From: Candidula unifasciata
Taxonomy: Eukaryota; Mollusca; Gastropoda; Stylommatophora; Geomitridae
Direction of reading: 5' to 3'
Length of the DNA stretch: 64,000 nucleotides
Assembly: GCA_905116865.2 (NCBI GenBank)
Contig: CAJHNH020008547.1
Location: 342,501-406,500 of the forward strand
The notes beneath the pieces are model-generated. The model searched no databases, had not been told where the DNA came from, and saw only the letters and a program-made list of their open reading frames with translations. Within the stretch, counting starts at the first letter, position 1. The number at the start of each line of letters is the position of its first letter. Made by a program: the position numbers and the translations under genes. This document shows positions 31,382 through 43,842 of this stretch, in pieces.

Positions 31382-32600
31382 TACTTTTAAGTAACCACGC
31401 TAACTCTACCTCCTCATTCCACCACAGTGGTTGTTATAACTCTTTCCTCGACCTAAACGGTGTTAACTTTTGATTTTCCTAAGTGTGCTTGCGACTTCAT
31501 CTTCTCCGGGGTGTATTTAAAAAGGTTTGAATTGTTCCTATAATGAGTGCCGACACCCGGTTTTTAAAAGAAAACACAAGGGCAATGGTCGCTGTCATGA
31601 TTACATAGTCCATACCAACTACAGTGTGGACTGAGTGCAGATGAAACTAAAGCCAAGTCAGTACACTTTCTTCTTCTGGTTGATGGGCCATCCTGGTAAT
31701 TTTCCCATCATTTAAGCCCTAAACTATTGTCTTGACATTGACCTGGCTGCCACGAGATGCGAAGATAAGTGATATTGTGAATTTGTGTAGTAATGTCTAT
31801 TCTAAGTATGTGCTGAAGAAGGCTCCATAGCCGCAACGCTCACGTTTTGTTTGTGTAAGTTATATGGTGAAGCTCGCATATATACTTTTTGTTCTGTTCT
31901 ATATCTGTCCTTGATATCGTTTACGCAGACTGAATCAATTTCCACTATGGCATCCTTCAAATCTGCCACTTTTTTGGGGGGGGGGAGGGGGGGGTGGGGG
32001 GGGGGGGGGGGGGGGGGGGAGGGGGGTAATATATTGCGAATATGTAGCTTTTAGTGTTGAAATCGCCAACGAAGACTACGTTCCATTCTATTAGCATTAT
32101 TTCTTGAAGGGACATTCATCTTCTCTACTTACTTTACTGTTACGTGCATAGACAATTACGAGCACGAAAGACCGTGTCCAACGTATGGCAACAGCTGGTA
32201 ACTGGGGGCAGGCATCTTGCCATCTGGACATTTGAACCTCACAGGCTTCCATATTTTAGGGTGGGGGCCTCCTGAAAATTATCGGGGAATGCTGGGTGGT
32301 AGTGTTTAAAGTGCCTGAGCGACCAGATCCTGGCACCTATGTGACTGGTAGAGTTTTGTTGAATCATGTTACACTAGTTAAGCGATTTGTCAATTATCAG
32401 TTAGTTTGTTTCTTTTGCCCTACGCCGCGTTCTTCTCCGCCAAGCAATATTTAATCTGTTACTCCCCACGAGACTAGCGGTTTTTGGTCCACATCTGTTG
32501 TTGAGAACAAAATAGGGGAGTTGCACATGAAAAGATCTGATGTGAAAGCAAGAAATCGCACTAGCATAATTTTTTTTTATCTGATTATATGTCTAGCCTT
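31382..32600. other. No gene; long poly-G tract
   Basis: A G-rich run at 31974-32026 is broken by single A and T bases. The rest is unassigned. Confidence 0.5.
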
Positions 32601-32770
32601 GGGCCAAAGGGTCACCATTGTGAAGTACCTAGGCGGTTTGCCTCCAACTATGAAGGCTTGGGTTCGATTTCTGATACCGTCCTTTTGTTCGTCACTGTAG
32701 GTGTTTCATAGAACCTCAGGGGTCCTAGCCGGAACTACATAGAGCTTTGTATAACGCTTACGGGGACGAC
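32600..32770 (+). mobile_element. Possible tRNA-like SINE head
   Basis: AAGTACCTAGGCGGTTTGCC followed by GAAGGCTTGGGTTCGATTTC resembles A- and B-box spacing. The body does not clearly match the SINE family at 2503. Confidence 0.35.
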
Positions 32771-33165
32771 CAGTCGCTTTAAGGAGAGACACAAGATTAC
32801 ATTTGACGCAATAAAGACATTAGTAAAAATACTAGGGAGACTGAACAAGGCAGAGGCTGATCCACGAGGAAAAAACCATCAGTCAGGCTAGTCATGGAAT
32901 AAATGAGATGAGGAAAACAGGAACACCTTAGGACACGGACAAGAATAAGCGGTTTATCTTTTAGGTTCGGAGCATCAAGCTAGAAAGCTGGCACATATAC
33001 CACAAGCTTAGTCTAACACTTGGCGCAAATAAACCAGACCATACATATAGCCAGAGACTGCTGGCAGCAGGTTGAACGTGGCTGTTTTTTTAAATTTGTT
33101 TCTAAGATAGAACTGAAACTGGCAATGCAGTTGATCTTCTACTTTTTCAAACATCATTTTTGTTG
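32771..33165. other. No recognisable feature
   Basis: Unassigned. Confidence 0.4.
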
Positions 33166-33169
33166 AATC

Positions 33170-33672
33170 GTATGTTGATTTGATTTGATTTGATTCAAGA
33201 ACCGATATCACAGCACTCGGGGCATTCCCATAAGCGCTCCGTCTCCATCTTCAGCAGCCAGCGAAGAGTTCCGATAATAATGGTGCCAGTAGCATTCTTA
33301 TTAAACGTCCGCCTTGCCTTTCCTCTTAGCTTCAAGCATCTGCCAGAACCTCTCGTCACTCCCAACTGCATCAATCTCACCATACTGTAGTGATCAATCT
33401 GCTCCCCCGAACTGTACACGCTCTCCCACAAGGCACTAACCACGTCTGCCTTATCGTGTATCAGTATTCCACCAAGCTGTGCAGAGCCAGCCAGTCTGTC
33501 CGCCTGTTCATTTCCCAACACACCGACATATGTGGTGAAAAAAATCCAGACAATACTCCTCACCCGTGTCCTCTCGCAGCGAGGCATGCCACTCTGCACG
33601 AAGCGTGCCTGTCCTGATCTTCCTCAGCATGCTTTCTGAGTCAGTTACAATCACGATGTGTGTATGTGTCGT
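33170..33672 (-). mobile_element. LINE fragment, RNase H to 3' end
   Basis: Minus strand: THIVIVTDSESMLRKI and TLRAEWHASL, a frame change, then YVGVLGNEQADRLAGSAQLG (RNase H end) and DKADVVSALWESV. It continues with LMQLGVTRGSGRC, KARRTFNKNATGTIIIGTLR and WECPECCDIGS with a stop. The last frame is open for 134 codons. It ends in an AATC-type tail (GAATCAAATCAAATC) at 33170-33195. Confidence 0.87.
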
Positions 33673-33809
33673 TTGTTTGTCGTGTTTTCTAGTCAGCCCC
33701 AGTGTGTTCTCTAGACTCGTGGGTTAACGCCATTAATTATCTAACAATTTTGCCAGGAAAGTGAGTCAACTCAATTGTGGACATACGTACACACAAACAC
33801 ACACACATC

Positions 33810-33814
<5 letters not shown>

Positions 33815-33881
<67 letters not shown>
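33815..33881. repeat. (GA)n microsatellite
   Basis: About 65 bp of GA with one AA break near 33851. Confidence 0.96.
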
Positions 33882-33883
<2 letters not shown>

Positions 33884-34567
33884 AAGCTCAAACAAATTGC
33901 TGTCAGTGTTGTAGACCGAACGAAAAAACACCCACAAAGCAGCGGTCAGTTAAAAAAAAATGTTTATTCACCTTGTCTCAGTTGTCACCAGTGATACGAA
34001 CTTTGTGAGGTGATTGTGTGCATTGACAACAATCCCCCTCCAGACACGGACGGCAATCCTATTCCGCAGATATAATCAGTTTATTATTCTTTTTTGTTAG
34101 TAACGAACGAAAAGAAAAAGAGTTTGTAATTTTGAATACCTTCTTCGGTATGGTTTTGCATAAATGTATACAATCGTAAAACTAGCTATTATTTTTATTC
34201 AAAATGATCTTCTCATTAGCCTATTATATATTAATTATCAACGAACTTGATATCCTTTGGCTACGATCACTTTTTAAAACTGTCATCTACTTACTGATAA
34301 TATAACAGCCACATGCATTTTATAAAAGTCAGGCCTGATCTCAGTCAAATACAAAATAAACACGATGGTGAAAAAAAAAATGGAACACCCGGTTTGAGAA
34401 TGACACGAAACAGAATGAAAACTGATTCACTGAGTGTTAACTACCCCCAAGCCGGTGTTCTTCTTGCTGTTCAGTACACAAATAGATAACTAGCTCTATA
34501 CTGGTTAATCTAGGCCGTGTACTTGGTTACATCTTACAACACAAGACCACTCCAAACAAACAGTTCT

Positions 34568-34598
<31 letters not shown>

Positions 34599-34888
34599 TC
34601 GCCTCACTGATACAGGTTTTAGCCCAGTGTCGTGGTGTTCTGTGTATGTCGTGTGCTTCTCGGGTGGTCTGAGTGATGGATTTATTTGTTCATCTTTTTG
34701 CAGGTTTTTGCTACACCATGCATTTATCTCTTTCTTGGTCTTCGTCTCGCTTTCCTTACAGAAGTTCTACTGTAAAAAAAAAAAGTCTCATTTACAGTAT
34801 GGTCTGGCTAAATTCTCACTAGATGGCCGAACAATTTTATTCTTTGCCTGTCAATATAATTCAGACATGGTCTTATTCCAACGCTATC
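33882..34888. other. No gene; poly-G tract
   Basis: A 21-base G run lies at 34578-34598, preceded by a T run. Nothing else is supported. Confidence 0.5.
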
Positions 34889-34889
34889 T

Positions 34890-35620
34890 CTAATGATGGA
34901 TTCGTAACCCTGAAACAGCGCATTTTACATGCGGTTATTTTTTTTTTTTTTTTGTGTTCTAGTGCCTTATTCGCTGTCCGTGTTTGGCACTGATAACATA
35001 AAGTAAGCATGGGATGCAAATTATTCATTTGCTGTTTTGCTGAACAGGAGACGTTTGGTTGTCTATGCATTGGGGCTAACTAGTAGGTGACAGCATTTTC
35101 TTTGTGTATTCTGGTTTCTATCTCTCTGTCGAGTCCGCCGTAAATATGCTTCCTGGATATTTGATTTCTCGTACTTGTTTGATTGTAGTACTGTTAATCT
35201 GAACGTTTATAATATTATGTTTGATGTCTATCCTCATTAACTGTTTTCGAGGTTTTAATTCTCATGTCATACTTTGTGTAGGCTTGATGTAAGGAGTCAA
35301 TATGGTGTTGTAAATTCTGTACTTTGTGGTGTATTAGGCACAGATCAAATGCGAAAAGAAGTTAATTGATTTCTTCAGTAACTGTATTTGCCTCATGTGT
35401 TATTCAATCTATGTAAATAATGAATAGCAATGGGTAGAGGACACATCCCTGTCTGACACCTGATGAGAAACCAGTTTGTAATTCCTTCTGCTGTCTTACT
35501 ATGCTCTGACTATCTTGAAAAAAAAAGCCATGATGTTGCCCAGAAGTTGATCTTGAATATCATCATCTTCTAGAATTTTTCATAGTGTACATCTGTTGAC
35601 GGTGTTTGAGCAACGTTAAA
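34890..35620 (-). mobile_element. LINE fragment, RT palm and thumb, heavily decayed
   Basis: Minus strand from about 35520: SGVRQGCVLYPLLFIIYID (QG...P.LF block), then FAFDLCLIHHKVQNLQHHID (the catalytic box region with YADD replaced by FAFD) and KYDMRIKTSKT. It continues with DREIETRIHKENAVTY and LTLCYQCQTRTANKALEHK. This is the family of 25612-26301. Many stops. Confidence 0.72.
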
Positions 35621-36125
35621 CGGTCATTGGTGTCGTGAGGTGAGCAGCCATCCTACACAATGGACGAGTCGCGACTTTGATTTCCCTCGCGGACAGTCAC
35701 ATTTCAAATTTGAACCCGTCCGGAAAGGTATATAGTCCCTTATATTGATCTATACCTTTATCTGGTAAAATATTCATCTCTAGACCCTCTAGTTGCTTTG
35801 ATAAATCTTCATTTTCAAACTTGCAACTGTAGGTTGGCGAATTCTGGTATTTTATTTAGAAATTCTTGTAAACCGGTTTACTCCTTAGGCAGGAATACAG
35901 GGAACTTCTTTCCTAGAGACGCTTGTTTGATTTCGAAAAAACATTCTTTCGCCTGATCCCCAAAGTGTCTAGACGTGTATACAGTCTATGTAGAAATTGG
36001 CGCATTCAAAGTTCCATTTCTATCTTGGAAGATTTCCTAAGCTTGGGTAAGTTGATTATAGTTTACGAGTACCATAAATGATGTCTTTTTAAAGTTGGCC
36101 ACTGCTGCAGAGAGGGCAGAGTCAG
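35621..36125. other. No recognisable feature
   Basis: Unassigned. Confidence 0.45.
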
Positions 36126-36129
36126 CTGT

Positions 36130-36245
36130 GTGATCGCACAGCGTTCGACCGTTCTTGATGTCCAGAGATCAGGATCCGAACCTTAGACCTTCCCCTGTAC
36201 AGACTAATTAATTGGTGCTCTACATAACCCACACCCTTTGTAAAG
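36130..36245 (-). mobile_element. tRNA-like sequence, probably a SINE head
   Basis: On the minus strand, GGTTATGTAGAGCACCAATT resembles a D-arm/A-box and AAGGTTCGGATCCTGATC a T-arm/B-box, about 45 bases apart as in tRNA. No clean acceptor stem or CCA end, so a functional tRNA gene is unlikely. Confidence 0.45.
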
Positions 36246-37755
36246 ATATTAAACCCTACCAGTAATTATTCTCTGACCAGTCAAACGAAGTTTTGTGTCG
36301 CATAACTGAAACAGGGAATTTAGGTCATCTTTAACTGACAGTCAGGGCTAGGCGCTCTGAGTCAAAGGTGTGTTTGACACAGATTCAGTGGTGTGTGGTG
36401 AACGGCCTGTGGAGACGGAATATATATATATATAGGTACTAACTGTAAACATTGTATGTCTGCGAGTGCAGATGTGAGGGTGGAGAGATGATGATCTATG
36501 TGTTGTAGTGTCTATCTATCTCCACTATATACCTTGGTTTCTATCTGTTGCACTATTTTACAGACAGATAAATGAAAGGATACATTGTCTCCTATTCTTG
36601 GGAGTTACACTCTGAGGATGGAGAAAGGTGGCAGAGGTGTGGTGAGCTAGTGTGTGTGAATAAGGCTGATTACTAATTCTGAGTTCTTTCCTGACAGGAT
36701 GATACCTCCTTAGAGATCAGGCAGACGAATCACAGTCCAGCCAACCACCACCTACCCAAACCATTCTGTGCACCAAAAGTATCCCAAAAGTCCTGTATGT
36801 TGTACCACCACCTCAACATAGCAAGAGCTTGTTTGTGAGTTCCAAAACCAGTGGGCCATTGCAGACACCTATGTCATCAATCCAGACAACCAGTCTTCAA
36901 GAGCTTTGTTGGGCTCTTCTGCATTTATTGTGTCATCACCCGTGAGACCGGCAGTGGGCATCACTGTCTCCAAGAGCTTTGGTGGGCTCCTGTGCAGTTC
37001 CTGTGTCCTAGCTCGTGACAGTCAGCTGGAACCAGATCAAATCAAGGCCCAACTACTGATTGAGTCAACTACAGTCAAATCACCATGGACTGAGGGGAGC
37101 ATTGACCTACGAACTGGGCTAAGTGATCTTTTATTCACCCTTCATGCTCTATTACCACAGCACCTGATCAGACCTGAACCAAGATCTGGCTGCTTCAATA
37201 TCTGGGTTGTGTCATTGATTCCTAAACTACACTCAATGAACTCTTGTTGATCTATTCACTATTATATGTATATATTGTACCGATTACATGCACAAATTTT
37301 CATGGCTGACTTGGGTGTCCCTATTTCACCATTCTAACTGTCTAGCTCTGATGATTGTGTGAGCAATAAGTGTTATATGTGTTAACATGGTTATGATAGT
37401 AGACTATTATAACCTGGGGGCTATCTTTTTATAGTAGTGGGGGTGTCCAGCCAAGTTTGCCTAGGAATATTATATATTTTGTAGTGCCAAAACGTGAGTT
37501 GCCCTACTCCTGAAATAAGTTGAGCATATATTGGCCACGGGGCATCCCTTAGACAAATACGAGCCAACGACTCAGCATAATTATTTCAGAGTGCTGTTGG
37601 TTCTTAAGGAGAAATCCTTAAATCAGGCACGCCAGGAGCGATATGTGACAATTGGGCTCCTTTCTTATGCTATTGTGTCATATTAGGGATATGTGGTTTG
37701 AGTCCATGTTTCTTTGGCTAAACGTCACTGGATAGTTTCAGTAGTGACTACACTG
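36246..37755. other. No gene recognised; short direct duplication
   Basis: A (TA)n run of about 16 bp lies at 36420. At 36898 and 36971 two diverged 73-bp units begin CAAGAGCTTTG. The open frame across them (36906-37250) resembles nothing known. Confidence 0.5.
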
Positions 37756-37756
37756 G

Positions 37757-37970
37757 AAGTCAGGGGCTGGGTCACACTTGGAAAATGGAGGATGGTAGAA
37801 TCTCTCAGGACATTTTGCATGGTGAATTACAGATAAGTAGAAGATGTCGAGGCCGGCCTCTGCTACGATATCAATATGCGTGCAAGCGGAACATGAATGA
37901 TACAAGTGATGAAGTACATACGTGTGAACAAAATGCCAAGGATAGTGTTGCGTGGAAGGTGAAATAAAAA
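37757..37970 (+). mobile_element. LINE 3' end, C-terminal domain
   Basis: The frame reads MEDGRISQDILHGELQISRR then CRGRPLLRYQYACKRNMND and AKDSVAWK. This fits the MEDGRIPKD.LYGEL..G.R..GRP.LR..DVCKRD pattern of a common invertebrate LINE C-terminus. Everything upstream is missing. Confidence 0.78.
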
Positions 37971-38270
37971 AAAAAAAGGAATGGGAATAAAGTGAAACAT
38001 GATTGCAGAAAGGTAGAGAGCTGAGCGTCTGAGTAGAATTTCACTAAATACAGGCGATGGCAAAAAACGGTCCTGAAATACCATGCTCTATTTGTGGAAG
38101 ACTTGTCATTCGGGGGCGGGATATACGTCCCCATAACACAGTATGACCCTGTCGTCTGGGAAAACAGAAAACTGTCAGCACTGGAAGACAAACAATCTCC
38201 ATAGACGATCCAAGTACATATCAAACAATGGGCAGCTCTGAGAGAATTGGGATTGTGCCTGCCTGCAAAG

Positions 38271-38790
38271 TCTTGGATTTCATCTTCATCACTGTCATCA
38301 ATCTCCTCTTCTGTCGTTGAGCGGCGTGGGAGGGATTTGTGATGCATGGCTTCATGGGTACCATTGGCTATTGTTATTCCGTTTCGACGTAGAAGCTCTT
38401 TAATGTCATCAATCCATCTTCTGCCACTGCAAACTCTTGCTTTCACATCAGATCTTTTCATGTGAAGTGCCTACGTTTGGCAATTGTTCTGGCTGCATTC
38501 TTTCTAAATGACTAGACCATTGGATCTTACGTTTCTCAAAAAAAATGTGCTGCATGGTGTTGTTCCCAAAGTCTGCCTAATAATATCATTTTTTAACTTT
38601 GCTTCGGATGGTTAAGTTGGCAGCTTTTCTAAGGCTTTTCTAAGGCTTTTTTTTTCCCTAAGGCTTTTCTAATTTCACCAATGCAAATTTTCCGTAGGAT
38701 AGCTTTTGAAAAGGTCCAAATCTGGCAATGGTAGCATATGCTGTTTATAGTCTGTTTCTTAGCGCCCTCGTTTATGTTTTGACGTTTTAG
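38271..38790 (-). mobile_element. LINE fragment, RT C-terminal part
   Basis: Minus strand reads MKRSDVKARVCSGRRWIDDI, KELLRRNGITIANGTHEAMH and HKSLPRRSTTEEEIDDSDED. Upstream pieces include NNTMQH and LGKKK text. It is the better-preserved relative of 12235-12725. Frameshifted upstream. It abuts the left side of the mariner copy. Confidence 0.78.
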
Positions 38791-38844
38791 TTGGGATATA
38801 CGTGCACGTGCACTGGCTCGATGGCATCGCAGACGGATTTTATT

Positions 38845-39742
38845 ATGGCCAAGGCAAAAAGGACATCTATGAAGCAAAGTATGGAATCTAAAAAGCCAAC
38901 ATTTATCTATGATCTGGCAACTTTTCGTCGCCGCTCGATAAGCAGACAACAAACAAGCCGCCATTTTGTTCACCCAGTCAGAGGTGCATTGTTTCGACAA
39001 TTAGCCCCGAATAAAAAGCTAACATAAAATTCGTTTTAAAACTCAGAAAAAGCGCGATGGAAACAGTTGAATTAATGCAAGAAGTTTATAGGAATAACTG
39101 GTTGTCTCGTGCATAAATTTTCAACTGGTATTCACGATTCAACAAAAAAAATTACTAATGCACCTAGACTTGGAAAATTGCTGTTGGTAATGATGAACTC
39201 ATTGCAAAATTTAGAGAACGCATAGGAAAAGATCATTGTTTTACTGTGAGGATGATAGCAGATGATAGCTGGTGTTAATAGAGAGACCATTCATAACATT
39301 TTACTGCAAGATTTGGCCTCCACCCCCCCCCCCCAAAAAAAAAAGTTGCTTGCCGGTTTGTGCCACATTTGTTGTCTGATGACCAAAAACATCAGCGGGT
39401 TGAGTACCCAAGAAAAATCATCAAAACAAGAATTTTCGGCCAAAAACAAGTGTGTGTTTTCAGCCTTCCACCCTACTTCCCAGATTTGTCTCCCTGTGAT
39501 TATTTTCTATTCCCAAAATTAAATTTACGATTGAAAGGACGCTTCTTTAACGAAACTGATGACATTACAAAGGGTCGTAACATCGAAGAACTACAGAGGT
39601 CTTACAATTTTTGTTGGATCGTGCCACTTGCTGTATCAATGCACAAGGGGCTTAATTTGAATCAGATCAGGTTATATCTTCAACTGTTTATTATTTTAAT
39701 TTTTATGAAATTATTCTCATTACTTAATTGTCAGACCTTGTA
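38845..39742 (+). mobile_element. Mariner element with deleted catalytic core, left end lost
   Basis: Pieces in order: ATGGCCAAGGCAAAA start region, ETVELMQEVYR (helix-turn-helix region), DELIAKFRERIGKDHCFTVR, GVNRETIHNILLQDL, FVPHLLSDDQKHQRVEYPRK and IIKT. It then jumps to PPYFPDLSPCDYFLFPKLNL, which holds the third catalytic Asp. The first two Asp blocks are absent. The right TIR (complement of CAAGGTCTGACAATTAAG) ends at 39740 beside TA; the left TIR is not recognisable. Confidence 0.85.
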
Positions 39743-39769
39743 TTTTCCTGCCCTCCGAGAATATCCTTC

Positions 39770-39990
39770 CTTCCTGACTGACTTTCTACCCCACCAGGAC
39801 ATCACACAAGCGATAAACACCGATGACACAATGTGCCACCATGTGGGTGAGGATCCCCATGGAGATGTCCCAGAAACCGCGTTCAGCCTTTAGGCCATAT
39901 TTATGGCCAGGCTATATTGCGGCCCCTGGCAAGAGCCAGAGTAGGGCTTCAAACAACGAAAAATTGCTTCCTAAAAATGACGGCAAGATT
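39770..39990 (+). repeat. 215-bp dispersed repeat, copy 1
   Basis: GACTGACTTTCTACCCCACC, ACATCACACAAGCGATAAAC and AGAAACCGCGTTCAG, then GGCCATATTTATGGCC and GCGGCCCCTGGCAAGAGCCA. Two further copies lie in tandem at 42741-43205. No coding signal shared by the three copies; class unknown. Confidence 0.8.
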
Positions 39991-40790
39991 GTACACGCAT
40001 CCTTCCTATATATTTCAATTGGATTTCGTCAGCACTACCAAACAATTTGCAGGTCACAATTTGTGTGCTGAGAACTTCGGGGAACTTCGAAGGTTGGCTA
40101 ACCAAGAAATACCTAGAAAAACATAGTTTCAACGATGTAGATAGGGAATACAAAAGGTGGAAGTTTCGCTAATTACTTATCATTTGCAGGACGTGATCAA
40201 GCGGACGGCGGAGGGAAGGCTCTTTAAAATCAAAACGACAGTGCAACAAAGCAGACAAAGAATTCACACATTGAAAGACTAATTGAGGGAAGGGTGAGTA
40301 GAGATCCCGAGTGCAGTGATGTCAGTTATTGGTTCATTCATTCATTTGCAGGACGTTTTCAGAACCAACCCTAACAAGCTTAGGGTGTTAAGTTGCACTA
40401 GGCAATATTACGTTCAGTACTTTGACATTGCTTTCTGTTTAGTAGGCCCAATCGGGACCTACAATTGGAATCGAACGTTCCTACTCTCTAAGCCACACAC
40501 ACACAAAATAAGGCGTGTAGTAACTGGAATAGTCACCTGACATAATTGTCATCATATGCAGGCCTCCTGACGGAGCTACAAGACTGATGAAATCCAAGAT
40601 TTTGCAGACGTATCCTTCAGACAAAAACTGATTTAATGCTATGAAAACCCTCAGGATCGTACCCTGTTGTTTGTAGATTAATGTATAATGTACTCATATA
40701 GTGTCAGCCACGATGGACAAGTGCATTGCGAGATATTCAGGGCATAACTAAATAGTTCTTATGTGGTCGCATTTAAAGATGTGGTTGGCA
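39991..40790. other. Mostly unassigned; possible LINE 3' end at 40290-40350
   Basis: CCCGAGTGCAGTGATGTCAG followed by TTCATTCATTCATTTGC resembles the terminal block and short tail of the RNase H LINE family. Nothing else recognised. Confidence 0.4.
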
Positions 40791-40793
40791 CGT

Positions 40794-40990
40794 TGGTTTG
40801 TGGTTTACAGCTTGGGTATGATAGATGTCTTCCTGCCCTCCACATCTGATTTCGGCAAAAACTGACAGGCTAGTTAAGAGGCAGTGGAATTATAGCAAAC
40901 CCCCCCCCCCCCCTTTCCTCCGCGTGCCACCTCCCATCTGCAACAATAGGTCTCCGAAACCCATATACATTGAGTTAATATAGTCAGCAT
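40794..40990 (+). repeat. Dispersed two-block repeat
   Basis: TTGGCACGTTGGTTTGTGGT and TTACAGCTTGGGTATGATAG (block 1), then GGCTAGTTAAGAGGCAGTGG and a C run at 40900-40913 (block 2). Confidence 0.6.
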
Positions 40991-41380
40991 TCATAATTAC
41001 ATCCTAATTACCAGATTACTCGGCCCATACTGCTACCATAAGTAAGGTTTTGAACAGTGTTAAAAAATTATTAGGGCCTTTTCCGCTTTGTGTCATATTT
41101 GAAATACCGTAAAATAAAATTTACCCAGACAAGCAATAGAATTAGTCAGCTTCTCAGTTAAAACACTAACACGAATAAACAATATGAATGTTACGACTAG
41201 AAAGACGCACCATAGATGGAAAACAGAAAATAATAATAGTGATTTTATATACACATGTATGGGCCGAACATCCAAATTCAGCAAACTGTTTGTTTGTCGC
41301 CTTTTATAAAGAGCTTGTTAAAAGCAGGGGAAATTTTGTGTTCTCTCTCCCAAAAATGGTGCCTCGGAACCCACACTCCT
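40991..41380. other. No recognisable feature
   Basis: Unassigned AT-rich sequence. Confidence 0.45.
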
Positions 41381-41384
41381 ACAA

Positions 41385-41945
41385 CACACACACACACACA
41401 CACAAAAACAAACCCATACACACACACGCACGCACGCACGCTCTCACGCACGCACACTCACACACACACACTTGCACACGCACGCACTCACACGCGCGCT
41501 CTCAAACACACATTTCTACATGATGACAGGCTGCCTTTGTTACAGAGCTACATATCATTAGCTCAAATCCATCACGACAGGCTTTATAATTACCATCATC
41601 ACCATCATTATCATCAGCATCATCACCATCATCATTCCTTGTCGTCTTAATTCTTCGTTTTCTTGAATGTTGAATGCTGTAAGCTGAATTCTTCTCTCTC
41701 TCTTCTTCTTCTTCTTCTTCTTCTTCTTCTTCTTCTTCTTCTTCTCTTCTTCTTCTTCTTCTTCTTCTTCTTCTTCTTCTTCTTCTATTTCTTATTCCTC
41801 TACAACTACTACCACCAGTACTACTGCTACTACTGCTACTGCTGCTGCTGCTTACTACTACTACTACCACCACCACCACCACCACTACCACTGTTACTAT
41901 TACATCAACAACAACAATAACAACAACAACAACAACAACTACTCT

Positions 41946-42035
<90 letters not shown>

Positions 42036-42190
42036 AACCACTAGTACTACTACTACTACCACTACCACCACTACTTATACCACCACCATCACTACTACTA
42101 CTACTACTACTACTATTACTAATTTTACTACCGTCACCACCACTACTACTATCACCACCACCGCTACTACTAATTTTACTACCACCACCA
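41385..42190. repeat. Compound microsatellite cluster: CA, CAT, TCT, ACT/ACC
   Basis: (CA)n with CACG variants at 41388-41515, (CAT)n at 41590-41635, (TCT)n at 41699-41787, and ACT/ACC/AAC triplets at 41803-42190 with a pure (ACT)n core at about 41947-42033. ATTCTTC sequence of unknown origin separates the blocks. Confidence 0.95.
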
Positions 42191-42740
42191 CCTTGAGTTC
42201 ATTATTTTACATAAAGTGGTACGTATAAACAGATACTTTAAAAAGAACGTCTATTTATTGTTTGGTGAGGGAGGCGGGGGTGTTGCCTCTGCTACTCGCA
42301 AATTTTTGTCGGTCTTGGGTTCTCCCCCCCCCCCCCCCCCTCCCCACCCTATAATTTGGGTTGGGTGGGTTGATGTGCCCGTCTCCAGGTACCAGGGCCA
42401 GTTTACTGCAGTGCACCAGCAGCTATCTTTGTGATTATTACTTGGCGAGCGCCCAAATTCTTTCACGGTGAGACTCTTCTACAACTGCCCGAACACTACA
42501 AGAGGTTTGAAAACACAAAATAATCCCTCATGGAGAATCGTGAACATATGTAGGTTATGTAACGATAGATAGATTTCGAAATCTGTGACCATCACAAGTG
42601 CTTACTAACTTCTGTGCGACTTAGACGTCGACTTTCTTGGACATTCGCATTCTTCTATTTATTCAGAACATAAGGGTCGTAGCAGCTGGCTAGGCTGACT
42701 ACTTCCCCCCTCGAAAAATACGTCTCAACCAGTAACATTT
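42191..42740. other. No gene; poly-C tract
   Basis: A C run of about 16 bases lies near 42325-42340. Otherwise unassigned. Confidence 0.5.
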
Positions 42741-43205
42741 AGAACCGACTGACTGACTGACTTTCTACCCCACCAGGACATCACACAAGCGATAAACACC
42801 CGATGACACAAAGTGCCACCATGCGGATGAGGATCGCCGTGGAAAAGTCCCAGAAACCGCGTTCAGACATTTGGCCATATATATGACCTGCCTATATTGC
42901 GGCCCCTGGCAAAAGCCAGAGTAGGGCTTCAAATGACAAAAAATTTCGTCCTAAAAAGGACGAAACTGGATATAATACAATTCAGAACCGACTGACTGAC
43001 TGACTTTCTACCCCACCAGGACATCACACAAGCGACAAACACCCGATGACACAAAGGGCCACCATGTGGATGAGGATCGCCGTGGAGAGGTCCCAGAAAC
43101 CGCGTTCAGACATTTGGCCATATTTATGGCCTGCCTATACTGCGGCCCCTGGCAAAAGCCAGGGTGGGGCTTCAAATGACAAAAAATGTCGTCCTAAAGA
43201 CGAAA
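42741..43205 (+). repeat. 215-bp dispersed repeat, copies 2 and 3 in tandem
   Basis: AGAACCGACTGACTGACTGA begins copies at 42741 and 42984 (243-bp step including spacer). Both share GATGACACAAAG, GGATGAGGATCGCCGTGG and AGAAACCGCGTTCAGACATT with copy 1 at 39770. Confidence 0.9.
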
Positions 43206-43842
43206 ATAGATACATTTCAGAACCACTTCATTGTTTAATTTATTGAAGTGTTTTCTGCTCAGCATTTAATTCGCACTTCTGCAATGTACTGAAGTTTAAT
43301 ATCTAGCAATATGGTATTTTCGTGCCCTGTTTGAATGATTTAAGGCCTGCTGATCTGTCGCTACCAGTTGGAAAAGATGACACAACTCTACAACAAAGTA
43401 ACTTGCCATTTCAGGTATACAACGCTTGTCAAAGACGTTGTAAATAAGTTGGTTATCTCCCTTAGCAATAACAACAACTAAGTAAAAAAATGAAAATGAA
43501 AATAATGTATTTTTATTTGCAGTTCAGCACCTATTATTACTTTGCGCACTTAAACTTGGCTCTGGCATCTTTAGAAAATTATTAGTGGTGGAGGAGGCTG
43601 TTTTCTGTGTGGCGGCGAGTCTGATATAGCCTAAAGAAAGCTCACCCATAAAACGTACTGACAAAGGTCAGCAAGGGTCCAGGACCTACTATATAAGGTA
43701 AAGGCAGTTGCGTAAGGAGGGGCGGTCCCCAGATGTCATCACTAAGAGAGCCACAAAATGGCAAAAAATGTGTGCGGGTGTATGTGGCGAGAATGTGTGT
43801 GTGTATGTGTGTTTGTGTGTGTGTGGGGGGGGCGATTATCAC
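43206..43842. other. No gene recognised
   Basis: A short (GT)n/G run lies at 43794-43831. Otherwise unassigned. Confidence 0.5.

Noticed and set aside
36906..37250. 114-codon plus-strand frame
   Set aside because: Overlaps a 73-bp duplication and shows no recognisable domain or codon pattern.
41502..42071. Val- and Glu-rich frame of 189 codons
   Set aside because: Translation of ACT and TCT microsatellites.
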